Position numbers and translations under genes: made by a program | The notes under the pieces: generated by a model | Told to the model about the DNA's origin: nothing | Databases searched by the model: none | The model's input: only the letters and a program-made list of their open reading frames with translations | Assembly (NCBI RefSeq): GCF_000720925.1 | Contig: NZ_JOEE01000010.1 | Span: 54,387 to 118,386 of the forward strand | Source: Phycicoccus jejuensis | GTDB taxonomy: Bacteria > Actinomycetota > Actinomycetes > Actinomycetales > Dermatophilaceae | Length of the DNA: 64,000 nucleotides | Direction of reading: 5' to 3' | In this document: positions 15,784 to 25,181 of the stretch, one piece after another | How positions within the stretch are numbered: the first letter of the stretch is position 1 | Layout: each line of letters begins with the position of its first letter

Positions 15784-17847
15784 TCAGCCCGCGGGCCACG
15801 TCCTGACGACGAGGGCGTAGGGCTGCGGCCCCTGGGGGATGTTCGCGCCGTGGACGGCGAGCACCCAGGTGCCGCCGGCCAGCCCGTCGACGTCGACGAC
15901 CTCGACCGTGTTCACGCGGTCGGGGACGCCGGGCCGGTCGGGTCGGCCGGGCTCGTGGTTGCCGTGGACCGGCGGCGACGCAGGGAGGGGTCCGGTGAGC
16001 GAGAGGTCGAGGTCGCAGACGAGGCGCTCCCCCGGGAGGTCGTACCAGCACAGGGCGGCCCGGAGCCGGCCCCCGTCGGGGACGCGCACCCTGAAGCCAC
16101 GCGTCCCGCCGGTCCGCAGGGCCTTGGAGGCGGTGGCGTTCTCGAGGATGCGCACCTCGCTGCCGTCGGCCGGCCGGGGCAGCGACCCGTCGACGTCGAC
16201 GCGGCCGAAGCCGCACCAGCGCGGGTCCTCGGGGCGGGAGCCGTCGCGGCTGCGGACGGTCGTCGCCCCGACGACGAGCAGCGCCTTGAGCGTCGCCCCC
16301 GCCGGTGCGTGGCCGCCCCGCTCCCGGCGCCAGCCCTGGCGCACGAGGGCGACGGCGCCCGCGGCGGCGGCCACGGCGGCGCTCGTCCCGCCGTCGACGA
16401 CGTAGTGCGGTGCGGGAGAAGCCAGCCCCCAGCCGCGGCCGGTGGCGACGGTCGAGCGGGGTCCGACGAGGTTGGTGCCCGGTGCACAGAGGTCGGGTTT
16501 GCGCCGGCCGTCCCGCGTCGGCCCGGCGGCGGACAGCGGGGCCATCCGGTCGGGCTGCCCGCTCGTGGCGTCGGCGCGGTCGCGGGGGTCGGCGAAGCGC
16601 CGGCCCTCGGTCTGCAGCCGGTCCCACGTGCCGGGGAACCCGTTCGGCGTCGACCCCTCGGTGGCCCCTACGGCGAGGACGTTCTTGGCGCAGGCCGGCG
16701 ACTCGACGGACCCGGGGTCCGCGACCCGGTCGCCGCCCCGGTCGGACCCGCCGTTGCCCGCCGCGACGAGGAGCACGGTGTCGGGGTGCTCGTGGAGGAA
16801 GAGGTCGGCCTCGTAGGCGTCGTTGTCGTAGGCGCCCCCGGCGGGTGTCCCCCAGGCGGCGACGTGGATGCGCGCGCCGCGCCTGCGTCCGTCGTCGAAG
16901 AGCTCGCGCAGGTCGGTCGGACGCCCGGCGAGGGCGTGCCGTGACGGGCCGACCTCGGGGTGCCCCGGCGCGACGGCGACGAACTGCTCGATCGCCTCGA
17001 CGACGACCTCGACCCCGGGGGCGACGCCGCGGTTGCGTCCGCCGCTCTGCGCGCCGTCGCCGGCCACGACGCCCGTGACGAACGTGCCGTGGCCGCTCGC
17101 GACGTCGGCGGGGCCGTCGTCCGCGCCGGGGTTGGTGACGTACGGCGTCCACGAGGGGCCGAGGGGCCAGGAGCGCAGGTGGCGCAGCCGCCCGCGCAGG
17201 TCGGCGACCGCCGTACGGGGGTCGCCCGTGTCGAACCCGGTGTCGCACACCGCCACGACCTCGCCGTCACCGTCGAGGTCGTCACGCCATCCGCCGGCCG
17301 CGGCCCACCCGAGGTCGGGGGCGAGGCCGGCGGTGGCGGTGCGCGGCAGGCGGGGCCGCTCGACGAGCTTGACGCCGACGAGGGCCCGCACCGGCGCGGG
17401 GTCCCCCGGCCACTCGATGCGCACCTTGCTGCGTCCCTGGTCGAGGACCGTCGCCCCCAGCTCGCGCAGCCGGGCCACGACGAGGGGGCGCACGGAGTGC
17501 GAGAAGCACACGACGTCGAGCCAGGTCCGCCCGGGTCCGTCGTCCGGCGGGGTGAGTGGCCTGCGGCACAGCGCCTCGTCGTACGGGACGAACCCGCTGA
17601 CGAACGGCAGGCGGCCGACGGCCTCGGCGGTCCGGTCGCGCCGGACCGTGAGGCAGGCCCCCCGCGGCGGGCACCAGAAGGCGACCTCGGCGCCGGCCCG
17701 CCGCAGCGCCGGGACCCAGTGCCCCAGCACGGGTCCGCTGAAGCGGGCCACGACGCGCGGGCCGCTCCCGCGCCGCCGGGCGCCGTCGGGGACCTCGACG
17801 GGGACGCCGTTGACGTGGACCGCTGGGGGTCGGTGAGGGGTGGCCAC
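15784..17847 (-). CDS. Subtilisin-like serine protease (S8) with two-part propeptide-like N-terminus
   Basis: The 687-residue protein has the S8 triad: D202 in VAVCDTGFD, H253 in SGHGTFVTG and S489 in DGGTSAAVA, plus the oxyanion asparagine N365 in VAAGNGG. Residues 30-165 hold two related alpha/beta segments (VARFSGPVLGHWVPALRRAG and VCFSHSVRPLVVARLRELGA) that look like a duplicated propeptide or inhibitor fold. The last 110 residues form a P-domain-like jelly roll (LRAALCWYDLPGERLVCDLD). No signal peptide follows the GTG at 17847, so the protease may act in the cytosol or use another export route. It is the first gene of the five-gene cluster and divergent from argG. Confidence 0.85.
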   Translation of the reverse strand: MATPHRPPAVHVNGVPVEVPDGARRRGSGPRVVARFSGPVLGHWVPALRRAGAEVAFWCPPRGACLTVRRDRTAEAVGRLPFVSGFVPYDEALCRRPLTPPDDGPGRTWLDVVCFSHSVRPLVVARLRELGATVLDQGRSKVRIEWPGDPAPVRALVGVKLVERPRLPRTATAGLAPDLGWAAAGGWRDDLDGDGEVVAVCDTGFDTGDPRTAVADLRGRLRHLRSWPLGPSWTPYVTNPGADDGPADVASGHGTFVTGVVAGDGAQSGGRNRGVAPGVEVVVEAIEQFVAVAPGHPEVGPSRHALAGRPTDLRELFDDGRRRGARIHVAAWGTPAGGAYDNDAYEADLFLHEHPDTVLLVAAGNGGSDRGGDRVADPGSVESPACAKNVLAVGATEGSTPNGFPGTWDRLQTEGRRFADPRDRADATSGQPDRMAPLSAAGPTRDGRRKPDLCAPGTNLVGPRSTVATGRGWGLASPAPHYVVDGGTSAAVAAAAGAVALVRQGWRRERGGHAPAGATLKALLVVGATTVRSRDGSRPEDPRWCGFGRVDVDGSLPRPADGSEVRILENATASKALRTGGTRGFRVRVPDGGRLRAALCWYDLPGERLVCDLDLSLTGPLPASPPVHGNHEPGRPDRPGVPDRVNTVEVVDVDGLAGGTWVLAVHGANIPQGPQPYALVVRTWPAG

Positions 17848-17878
17848 GACGGGAGGAGCACCGGACCGGGCTCCGTGA

Positions 17879-19348
<1,470 letters not shown>

Positions 19349-19363
19349 CGCCCCACCCGCCTC

Positions 19364-19390
19364 GACATTTCGGGGTCACCCCGAAATGTC
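19364..19390. repeat. 27-base palindrome after argG
   Basis: GACATTTCGGGGT (19364-19376) and ACCCCGAAATGTC (19378-19390) are perfect reverse complements around one central C. It begins 16 bases after the argG stop. It could act as a terminator hairpin (loop of about 5 bases) or as a protein-binding palindrome upstream of fasR. Confidence 0.6.
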
Positions 19391-19392
19391 CA

Positions 19393-19440
19393 CGAGACCC
19401 CGGATCCGTTCCGGGGTCTCGCGGACGTTCCGGGGTCTCG
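19393..19440. terminator. Second hairpin after argG, with an extra copy of its right arm
   Basis: CGAGACCCCGGA (19393-19404) pairs perfectly with TCCGGGGTCTCG (19410-19421) across TCCGT. The right arm with two extra bases, GTTCCGGGGTCTCG, is repeated directly at 19427-19440, so the left arm could choose between two partners. It lies between argG and fasR and probably ends argG transcription. Confidence 0.5.
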
Positions 19441-19518
19441 GGCCGTCGGTGTCCACCGGCCGCGCCCCGGGACGTCGCCCGCCGCTCCTTGTCCGGGCCG
19501 CACAAATAGACTCACCGC

Positions 19519-20697
19519 GTGCCGCCCACCGCCTCGCAGGACACCCGCACCCGGGTCAGCCGCGCCGCCGGTGACCTCGGGGCGGCCGCGGTCCGGCAGA
19601 TGGAGACCGACCACGAGTGGTTCCGCGCCCTGAGCGCCGAGAACCGCTCGTGGGTCGGGCTCGTGGCGCAGGCGGGCATCACGAGCTTCATCGACTGGTT
19701 CGGCGGCGACCAGGAGCGCGCGCCGGCCACGGCCGACGTCTTCGGCACCGCCCCGCGCGAGCTGACCCGCTCGATCAGCCTCGCGCAGACCCTCGACCTC
19801 CTCCGGACGAGCATCGGCGTCGTGGAGCGCGAGATCGCCGGTATCGCCGCCCCCGGCGAGGGCGACCTCGCCCGCGAGGCCGTCCTGCGCTACAGCCGCG
19901 AGGTCGCCTTCGCCGCGGCCGAGGTCTACGCCGAGGCTGCCGAGGCGCGCGGCGCGTGGGACGCCCGGCTGGAGTCCCTCGTCGTCGACGCCGTGATCCG
20001 TGGCGAGGCGGACGAGTCGATGCAGTCGCGGGCCGCGGCGCTCGGCTGGGGCGCGGTGAGCGGCGTCGCGGTCGTCGTCGGCTCGACACCGTCGGGCGCG
20101 ACCGGACCGGTGCTCGGCGAGCTGCACCGCACGGCCCGCCGCCGCGGGGTCGAGCTGCTCGTGGCCATCCACGGCCCGCGGGTGGTCTGCATCGGCGGCG
20201 GCGTCGTCGACCCCGTCGCCCTCGCCGAGACCCTCGACCCGCACCTCGGCGACGGCCCCCTCGTCGTGGGCCCGACGGTCCCCCACCTCTTCGCCGCCGG
20301 GCGCTCGGCCCGGGCGGCGATCTCCGGCCACACCGCCGCGCCCGCGTGGCCGGCCGCGCCCCGTCCGGTCCTCGCCGACGACCTCCTCGGCGAGCGCGCC
20401 CTCCTCGGCGACCTCCCGGCCCGCAACGCCCTCACCGCCCGGATCGTGCGCCCGCTGCTCGAGGCGAGCGGTGGCTCGCTGCTCGAGACCGCGCAGGCGT
20501 GGCTCGACGGGGGCGTCGGGGTCGAGGGCACCGCGCGGGCGCTCATCGTCCACCCGAACACCGTGCGCTACCGGCTCCAGGGCATCGCCAAGGCCACCGG
20601 CTACGACCTGACCGACGCCCACGACGCCCAGACGGTGCGGCTCGCCCTGGCCTTCCACCGCCTCGGCCCGGCCGCCCGCACCGCCCCGCGTCCCTGA
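19519..20697 (+). CDS. fasR: PucR-type HTH regulator of fatty acid synthesis, FasR-like
   Basis: The 392-residue protein ends in a PucR C-terminal helix-turn-helix (ETAQAWLDGGVGVEGTARAL and IVHPNTVRYRLQGIAKATGY, about 320-365). The N-terminal half (EWFRALSAENRSWVGLVAQAG) matches the FasR/Rv2242 group. In Streptomyces, FasR lies directly upstream of and activates fabD-fabH-acpP-fabF; mycobacterial Rv2242 has the same position. The gene starts with a GTG at 19519, and TAGACT (19507-19512) looks like a -10 box, giving a leaderless message. The only palindrome before fabD (20715-20731) is a plausible binding site. Confidence 0.85.
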   Translation: MPPTASQDTRTRVSRAAGDLGAAAVRQMETDHEWFRALSAENRSWVGLVAQAGITSFIDWFGGDQERAPATADVFGTAPRELTRSISLAQTLDLLRTSIGVVEREIAGIAAPGEGDLAREAVLRYSREVAFAAAEVYAEAAEARGAWDARLESLVVDAVIRGEADESMQSRAAALGWGAVSGVAVVVGSTPSGATGPVLGELHRTARRRGVELLVAIHGPRVVCIGGGVVDPVALAETLDPHLGDGPLVVGPTVPHLFAAGRSARAAISGHTAAPAWPAAPRPVLADDLLGERALLGDLPARNALTARIVRPLLEASGGSLLETAQAWLDGGVGVEGTARALIVHPNTVRYRLQGIAKATGYDLTDAHDAQTVRLALAFHRLGPAARTAPRP

Positions 20698-20714
20698 GGC
20701 CCCGCTGACAGAGA

Positions 20715-20731
20715 TTGTGGGGATCCCACAA
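20715..20731. promoter_or_regulatory. Candidate FasR operator before fabD
   Basis: TTGTGGG and CCCACAA are perfect 7-base arms around a 3-base centre, 69 bases before the fabD start. This is the only clear palindrome in the fasR-fabD gap. Assignment to FasR is inferred from position, not from a remembered consensus. Confidence 0.5.
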
Positions 20732-20799
20732 AAGGCGCCCGACAGGTTCGTCCCCGCCCGTCCCGGGCCGCGACCCCGCCGGATAGCAGGCTGGGGCAC

Positions 20800-21714
20800 G
20801 TGATCATCATCGTCTGCCCCGGTCAGGGCTCCCAGACCCCGGGCTTCCTCGCCCCGTGGCTCGAGCTGCCCGGTGCCCGCGAGCACCTCACCGCCCTGTC
20901 GGATGCCGCCGGTGTCGACCTCGTCGCCCACGGCACGACCTCGGACGAGGACACGATCAAGGACACCGCGGTCGCCCAGCCCCTCCTCGTCGGTGCCGGC
21001 CTCCTCGCCGTGCGCGCCCTCGGCGGAACCAGCCGCGTCGGCGCGCTCGCCGGCCACTCCGTCGGCGAGATCACCGCGGCCGCCGCGGCCGGGGTCCTCG
21101 CCGAGGACGACGCGATGCGCCTCGTCGCCCTGCGCGGGCGCGAGATGGCGCAGGCCAGCGCCGCGACCCCCACGGGGATGAGCGCGGTCGTCGGCGGGGA
21201 CCCGACCGAGGTCCTCGCGGCCATCGAGTCGCACGGCCTCACGCCGGCCAACGTCAACGCCGCCGGCCAGGTCGTGGCCGCCGGCGAGCTCGACGCCCTG
21301 GCGGCCCTCGCCGCCGAGCCGCCCACGCGCGCCCGGGTCATCCCGCTCAAGGTCGCCGGCGCCTTCCACACCTCGTTCATGCAGCCCGCGGTCGACGCCC
21401 TGGCCAGCGCGGCCGGCGACCTGTCCCCCGCCGACGCCGCCGTGCCGCTGGTCTCCAACCGCGACGGCGAGGTCGTCACCGACGGCCGCGAGGTCCTCGA
21501 CCGGATCGTCGCCCAGGTCTCCAACCCGGTCCGCTGGGACCTCTGCTCCGACCGGTTCGCCGCGCTCGGCGTCACCGCGATCATCGAGCTGCCCCCGGCG
21601 GGCACGCTCGTCGGGCTCGCCAAGCGCGCCCTCAAGGGGGTCGAGCTGCTCGCGGTCAAGGGACCCGAGGACCTCGACGCCGCTCGCACCCTCATCGAGG
21701 AGCACTCCGCATGA
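20800..21714 (+). CDS. fabD: Malonyl-CoA:ACP transacylase
   Basis: The 304-residue enzyme moves malonyl groups from CoA to acyl carrier protein. IIIVCPGQGSQTPGFL is the N-terminal oxyanion block, LAGHSVGEITAAAAAG contains the nucleophilic serine, and KVAGAFHTSFMQPA holds the catalytic histidine. Starting at the GTG at 20800, it is preceded by GGATAGCAGG, which may include a -10 box. Its stop overlaps the fabH start (ATGA). It is the first gene of the fab operon. Confidence 0.93.
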   Translation: MIIIVCPGQGSQTPGFLAPWLELPGAREHLTALSDAAGVDLVAHGTTSDEDTIKDTAVAQPLLVGAGLLAVRALGGTSRVGALAGHSVGEITAAAAAGVLAEDDAMRLVALRGREMAQASAATPTGMSAVVGGDPTEVLAAIESHGLTPANVNAAGQVVAAGELDALAALAAEPPTRARVIPLKVAGAFHTSFMQPAVDALASAAGDLSPADAAVPLVSNRDGEVVTDGREVLDRIVAQVSNPVRWDLCSDRFAALGVTAIIELPPAGTLVGLAKRALKGVELLAVKGPEDLDAARTLIEEHSA

Positions 21715-22724
21715 GCCCCACCCCCAAGGGCACCGGCCACCTCACCGCCGGCCCGGTCACGCACTCCCGGATCGCCGGCATCGGCGGGTACCGGCCGCGC
21801 CGGGTCGTCCCGAACAGCGAGCTCGTCGAGCGCATCGACTCCTCCGACGAGTGGATCCGCGAGCGCTCGGGCATCATCGAGCGCCGCTTCGCCGGCGAGG
21901 GCGAGTCGGTCATCGACATGTCCGTGCTCGCCGCCGCCCCCGCGCTCGAGATGGCCGGCATCACCGGCGCCGACCTCGGTGCGGTCATCGTCGCGACGGT
22001 CAGCTGGCCCTACCAGACCCCCGCCGCCGCACCGCTGGTCGCCGAGCGCCTCGGGTCCACGGCCGCGGCGTTCGACATCTCGGCCGCGTGCGCCGGGTAC
22101 TGCCACGGCATCTCGCTCGCCTCGGACATGGTCCGCACCGGCCAGGCCGAGCACGTGCTCGTCGTCGGCGTCGAGCGCCTCTCCGACTTCACCTCCCTCG
22201 ACGACCGCGGCACCGCCTTCATCTTCGCGGACGGCGCCGGCGCCGCCGTCGTCAGCCGGTCCGACACCGTCGGCATCGGCCCGACCGTGTGGGGCTCGGA
22301 CGGCGCGCAGTGGGAGGCCATCTCGCAGACCGAGTCCTGGATCGACGTCCACGAGAAGCAGCTCGGCTGGCCGCACATCGGGATGGCCGGACAGACCGTC
22401 TTTCGCTGGGCGGTCTGGGGCATGGCCCCCGTGGCCCAGCAGGCGCTCGACGCCGCCGGCATCACCGCCGACCAGCTCGACGCGTTCATCCCCCACCAGG
22501 CCAACGTCCGCATCATCGACGCGATGGCCAAGAAGCTCGGGCTGCCCGCGGACCTCCCGATCGCCCGCGACATCGCGTACACCGGCAACACCTCCGCGGC
22601 CTCCGTGCCGCTGGCGATGGAGCGGATGGTCCGCCACGGCGAGATCCCGAGCGGCGGCCTCGCGCTGCAGATCGGGTTCGGCGCGGGCCTGTCCTACGCG
22701 GCGCAGGTCGTCGTCATCCCCTGA
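21711..22724 (+). CDS. fabH: 3-oxoacyl-ACP synthase III
   Basis: The 337-residue initiating ketosynthase condenses a starter acyl-CoA with malonyl-ACP. The active site shows C127 in DISAACAGYCHG, histidine in AFIPHQANVR and asparagine in IAYTGNTSAAS. Actinobacterial FabH enzymes often accept branched primers, but the sequence alone does not show substrate choice. The ATG overlaps the fabD stop, indicating coupling. A 16-base palindrome follows before acpP. Confidence 0.93.
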   Translation: MSPTPKGTGHLTAGPVTHSRIAGIGGYRPRRVVPNSELVERIDSSDEWIRERSGIIERRFAGEGESVIDMSVLAAAPALEMAGITGADLGAVIVATVSWPYQTPAAAPLVAERLGSTAAAFDISAACAGYCHGISLASDMVRTGQAEHVLVVGVERLSDFTSLDDRGTAFIFADGAGAAVVSRSDTVGIGPTVWGSDGAQWEAISQTESWIDVHEKQLGWPHIGMAGQTVFRWAVWGMAPVAQQALDAAGITADQLDAFIPHQANVRIIDAMAKKLGLPADLPIARDIAYTGNTSAASVPLAMERMVRHGEIPSGGLALQIGFGAGLSYAAQVVVIP

Positions 22725-22726
22725 CT

Positions 22727-22742
22727 CCCGTGGGCCCACGGG
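22727..22742. repeat. Palindrome between fabH and acpP
   Basis: CCCGTGGGCCCACGGG is a perfect 16-base palindrome three bases after the fabH stop. It may form a short RNA hairpin that marks or protects the 5' end of an acpP transcript. Confidence 0.45.
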
Positions 22743-22789
22743 TCACCCGGGCCGAAGCACCACCCCACCCACACCGAAGGAGACAGCAC

Positions 22790-23035
22790 ATGGCTGACCA
22801 GCAGGAGATCCTCAGCGGCCTCGCCGAGATCGTCAACGAGGAGACCGGCCTCGACCCGGCCGAGGTCCAGATGGACAAGTCCTTCACCGACGACCTCGAC
22901 ATCGACTCGCTGTCGATGATGACGATCGTCGTTAACGCCGAGGAGAAGTTCGGCGTCCGCATCCCCGACGACGAGGTCAAGAACCTCACGACGGTCGGCG
23001 ACGCGGTCACGTTCATCCAGTCCAACCAGGGCTGA
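22790..23035 (+). CDS. acpP: Acyl carrier protein
   Basis: The 81-residue acidic protein carries the growing acyl chain on a phosphopantetheine arm attached to Ser40 in DDLDIDSLSMM. Other family features are the helix II acidic patch (EEKFGVRIPDDEV) and normal length. GAAGGAGA precedes the ATG at 22790, a strong ribosome-binding site. The gene is flanked by hairpins at 22727 and 23044, which fits independent high expression within the operon. Confidence 0.95.
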   Translation: MADQQEILSGLAEIVNEETGLDPAEVQMDKSFTDDLDIDSLSMMTIVVNAEEKFGVRIPDDEVKNLTTVGDAVTFIQSNQG

Positions 23036-23043
23036 CCCCACCG

Positions 23044-23074
23044 GGCGCGGCCTCCCCGACCGGGAGGCCGCGCC
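23044..23074 (+). terminator. Hairpin between acpP and fabF
   Basis: GGCGCGGCCTCCC (23044-23056) pairs perfectly with 23062-23074 across CGACC. No T-run follows, so it may be an attenuator or RNA-stabilising structure rather than a full terminator. Confidence 0.5.
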
Positions 23075-23110
23075 GGTCCCCACCCGCACCCACAAGGAGC
23101 TGCAGCACCC

Positions 23111-24352
23111 ATGAGCGAGCGTCGCGTCGTCGTCACCGGACTCGGTGCCACCACGCCCCTCGGCGGCACGATCGCCGAGACGTGGGAGGGCATCCTCGCC
23201 GGACGGTCCGGGGCCAAGCCCCTGCCCCAGGAGATGCTCGACCGGTACGAGATGCCGGTCCACTTCGCGTGCACCATCGCGCAGGACCCGCTCGAGGTCC
23301 TCACGAAGGTGCAGGTCCGCCGGATGGACCCGAGCGCGCAGTACGCCGTGATCGCCTCGCAGGCCGCCATGGAGGACGCCGGCTCGCCGGAGGTCGACCC
23401 GGAGCGCCTCGGCGTCGCGATCGGCACCGGCATCGGTGGCGTGTGGACGCTGCTCGACCAGTGGGACAACCTGCGCGAGAAGGGCGTCCGCCGCGTCTTC
23501 CCGCTCGCGGTGCCGATGCTCATGCCCAACACCTCCTCCGGCAACGTGTCGCTGCTGCTCGGCGCGCGCGCTGGTGCCCACACGACCGTCTCGGCCTGCG
23601 CGTCGGGTGCGGAGTCGATGGGCACCGCCTACGACATGATCCGTGACGGCCGCGCCGACGTCGTCGTCGCCGGTGGCACGGAGGCCGCGACGCACCCCAT
23701 CTGCTTCGCGGGCTTCGCCCAGATGCAGGCCCTCTCGACCCGCAACGACGACCCCGCCGGCGCCTCGCGCCCCTACGACACCGGCCGCGACGGCTTCGTC
23801 ATGGGCGAGGGCGCGGCCGTCATGGTGCTCGAGGAGTACGAGCACGCGAAGGCCCGCGGCGCGCGCATCTACGCCGAGTTCGCCTCGATCGGGATGTCCG
23901 CCGACGCCCACCACATCACCGCCCCGGAGCCCGAGGGCGCCGGCGCCTCCCGCGCGATGCGGGCCGCCGTCGAGCGGGCCGGGCTGACCGACAGCGACAT
24001 CGTGCACATCAACGCGCACGCGACCTCGACCCCGGTCGGCGACGTGGCCGAGGCCAACGCCATCCGCCGCGCCTTCGGGTCCGCGGCCGACGCGATGCCG
24101 GTCAGCGCGACGAAGTCGATGACCGGGCACCTGCTCGGCGCGGCCGGCGCGCTCGAGGGGCTGCTGACCGTCCTCGCGGTGCACCACCGCACGGCGCCGG
24201 CGGCCATCAACATCGAGGACCTCGACCCGCAGATCGACCTCGACGTCATCCGCGGCGAGCACCGCACGCTGCCCGACGGTGACATCGCGGCGCTCAACAA
24301 CTCCTTCGGGTTCGGCGGCCACAACGTCGCGCTCGTCGTCAAGAGCATCTGA
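23111..24352 (+). CDS. fabF: 3-oxoacyl-ACP synthase II
   Basis: The 413-residue elongating ketosynthase has the C-H-H triad: cysteine in TVSACASGAESMG, histidine in HINAHATSTPVGD and histidine in KSMTGHLLGAAGA. RRVVVTGLGATTPLG is the typical N-terminus and NSFGFGGHNVALV the C-terminal block. It extends acyl-ACP with malonyl-ACP. ACAAGGAGC lies before the ATG. It is the last gene of the operon and is followed by a strong terminator. Confidence 0.95.
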   Translation: MSERRVVVTGLGATTPLGGTIAETWEGILAGRSGAKPLPQEMLDRYEMPVHFACTIAQDPLEVLTKVQVRRMDPSAQYAVIASQAAMEDAGSPEVDPERLGVAIGTGIGGVWTLLDQWDNLREKGVRRVFPLAVPMLMPNTSSGNVSLLLGARAGAHTTVSACASGAESMGTAYDMIRDGRADVVVAGGTEAATHPICFAGFAQMQALSTRNDDPAGASRPYDTGRDGFVMGEGAAVMVLEEYEHAKARGARIYAEFASIGMSADAHHITAPEPEGAGASRAMRAAVERAGLTDSDIVHINAHATSTPVGDVAEANAIRRAFGSAADAMPVSATKSMTGHLLGAAGALEGLLTVLAVHHRTAPAAINIEDLDPQIDLDVIRGEHRTLPDGDIAALNNSFGFGGHNVALVVKSI

Positions 24353-24363
24353 GCCGCAGCCGA

Positions 24364-24396
24364 AACGCCCCCGGACCGACCAGGTCCGGGGGCGTT
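24364..24396 (+). terminator. Terminator of the fab operon
   Basis: AACGCCCCCGGACC (24364-24377) pairs perfectly with 24383-24396 over 14 bases; the loop is GACCA. It starts 12 bases after the fabF stop. Confidence 0.8.
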
Positions 24397-24415
24397 CGTC
24401 GCGCTCTGGTTGCGA

Positions 24416-24463
24416 GCTACACCGCAGTACGTGTCGCTGGAACGACACTTACTGCGGTGTAGC
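24416..24463. repeat. 48-base inverted repeat between convergent genes
   Basis: Arms of 21 bases (24416-24436 and 24443-24463) pair with a single mismatch across CTGGAA. The arms read inwards from GCTACACCGCAGTA. It sits between the fabF terminator and the 3' end of the DUF3145 gene, so it may terminate the latter; its length and perfection are beyond the other terminators here. Confidence 0.65.
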
Positions 24464-24475
24464 ACGCGATGAGCG

Positions 24476-24988
24476 TCAGCCCACCTTGTGCAGCCAGCGG
24501 ACCGGCGCACCCTCGCCGGCGTAGCGGAACGGCTCGAGCTCCTCGTCCCACTCGAGCCCGAGCAGCTCCTCGATCATCTCCTGCATCGCCTCGGGGCTGC
24601 CCTGGGCGAGGACGACGACCTCGCGCAGCCGGTCCTCGTTGACGACCGCGTCGCCGTTGGCCGAGGTCCACGTGTGGTGGATGCCGAGGCGGGGGGTGTG
24701 CGACCAGCGCGAGCCGTCGGAGCCGGGGCTCGGCTCCTCGGTCACCTCGTAGCGCAGGTGCTCCCAGCCGCGCAGCGCCGACGCGATGCGGGCGCCGCTG
24801 CCGGCCTCGCCGGCCCAGCTGAGCTCGCCACGGACCATCCCGGGGGCGGCCGGCTGGGCGGTCCAGTCCACGCTGACGCGGACGCCGAGGACTCCCTCGA
24901 TCGCCCAGATCACGTGAGGGCACAGCGCCTTGGGCGTGGAGTGGACGTAGACCACTCCACGCGTGGTGGCGCGCTGCATCGCGGACAT
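24476..24988 (-). CDS. DUF3145 family protein
   Basis: The 170-residue protein starts MSAMQRATTRGVVYVHSTPK and contains CPHVIWAIEGVLGVRVSVDW and WEHLRYEVTEEPSPGSDGSR, matching DUF3145, an actinobacterial family of unknown function often found next to the fab genes. AAGGAG lies 7 bases before the ATG at 24988. It is convergent with fabF. The conserved linkage suggests a part in lipid metabolism or its control, but that is inference. Confidence 0.8.
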   Translation of the reverse strand: MSAMQRATTRGVVYVHSTPKALCPHVIWAIEGVLGVRVSVDWTAQPAAPGMVRGELSWAGEAGSGARIASALRGWEHLRYEVTEEPSPGSDGSRWSHTPRLGIHHTWTSANGDAVVNEDRLREVVVLAQGSPEAMQEMIEELLGLEWDEELEPFRYAGEGAPVRWLHKVG

Positions 24989-25181
24989 CCCGGTCTCCTT
25001 GTCGTGCGGTGGACGTCTTCCCCAACGTCGCCGCTCGAGCCGTGGGCCGGTTCGTGCCGTGTCTCGCGTCTGCGGGCACGCCACGCGTGCCGGTTGTCTG
25101 CGCACAGTCTGCCCCACACGACGCACCCGCACCAGAGATCACACGGATTCGTGGTGCGGGTGCCCCGGCCGCGGTGGCCCG

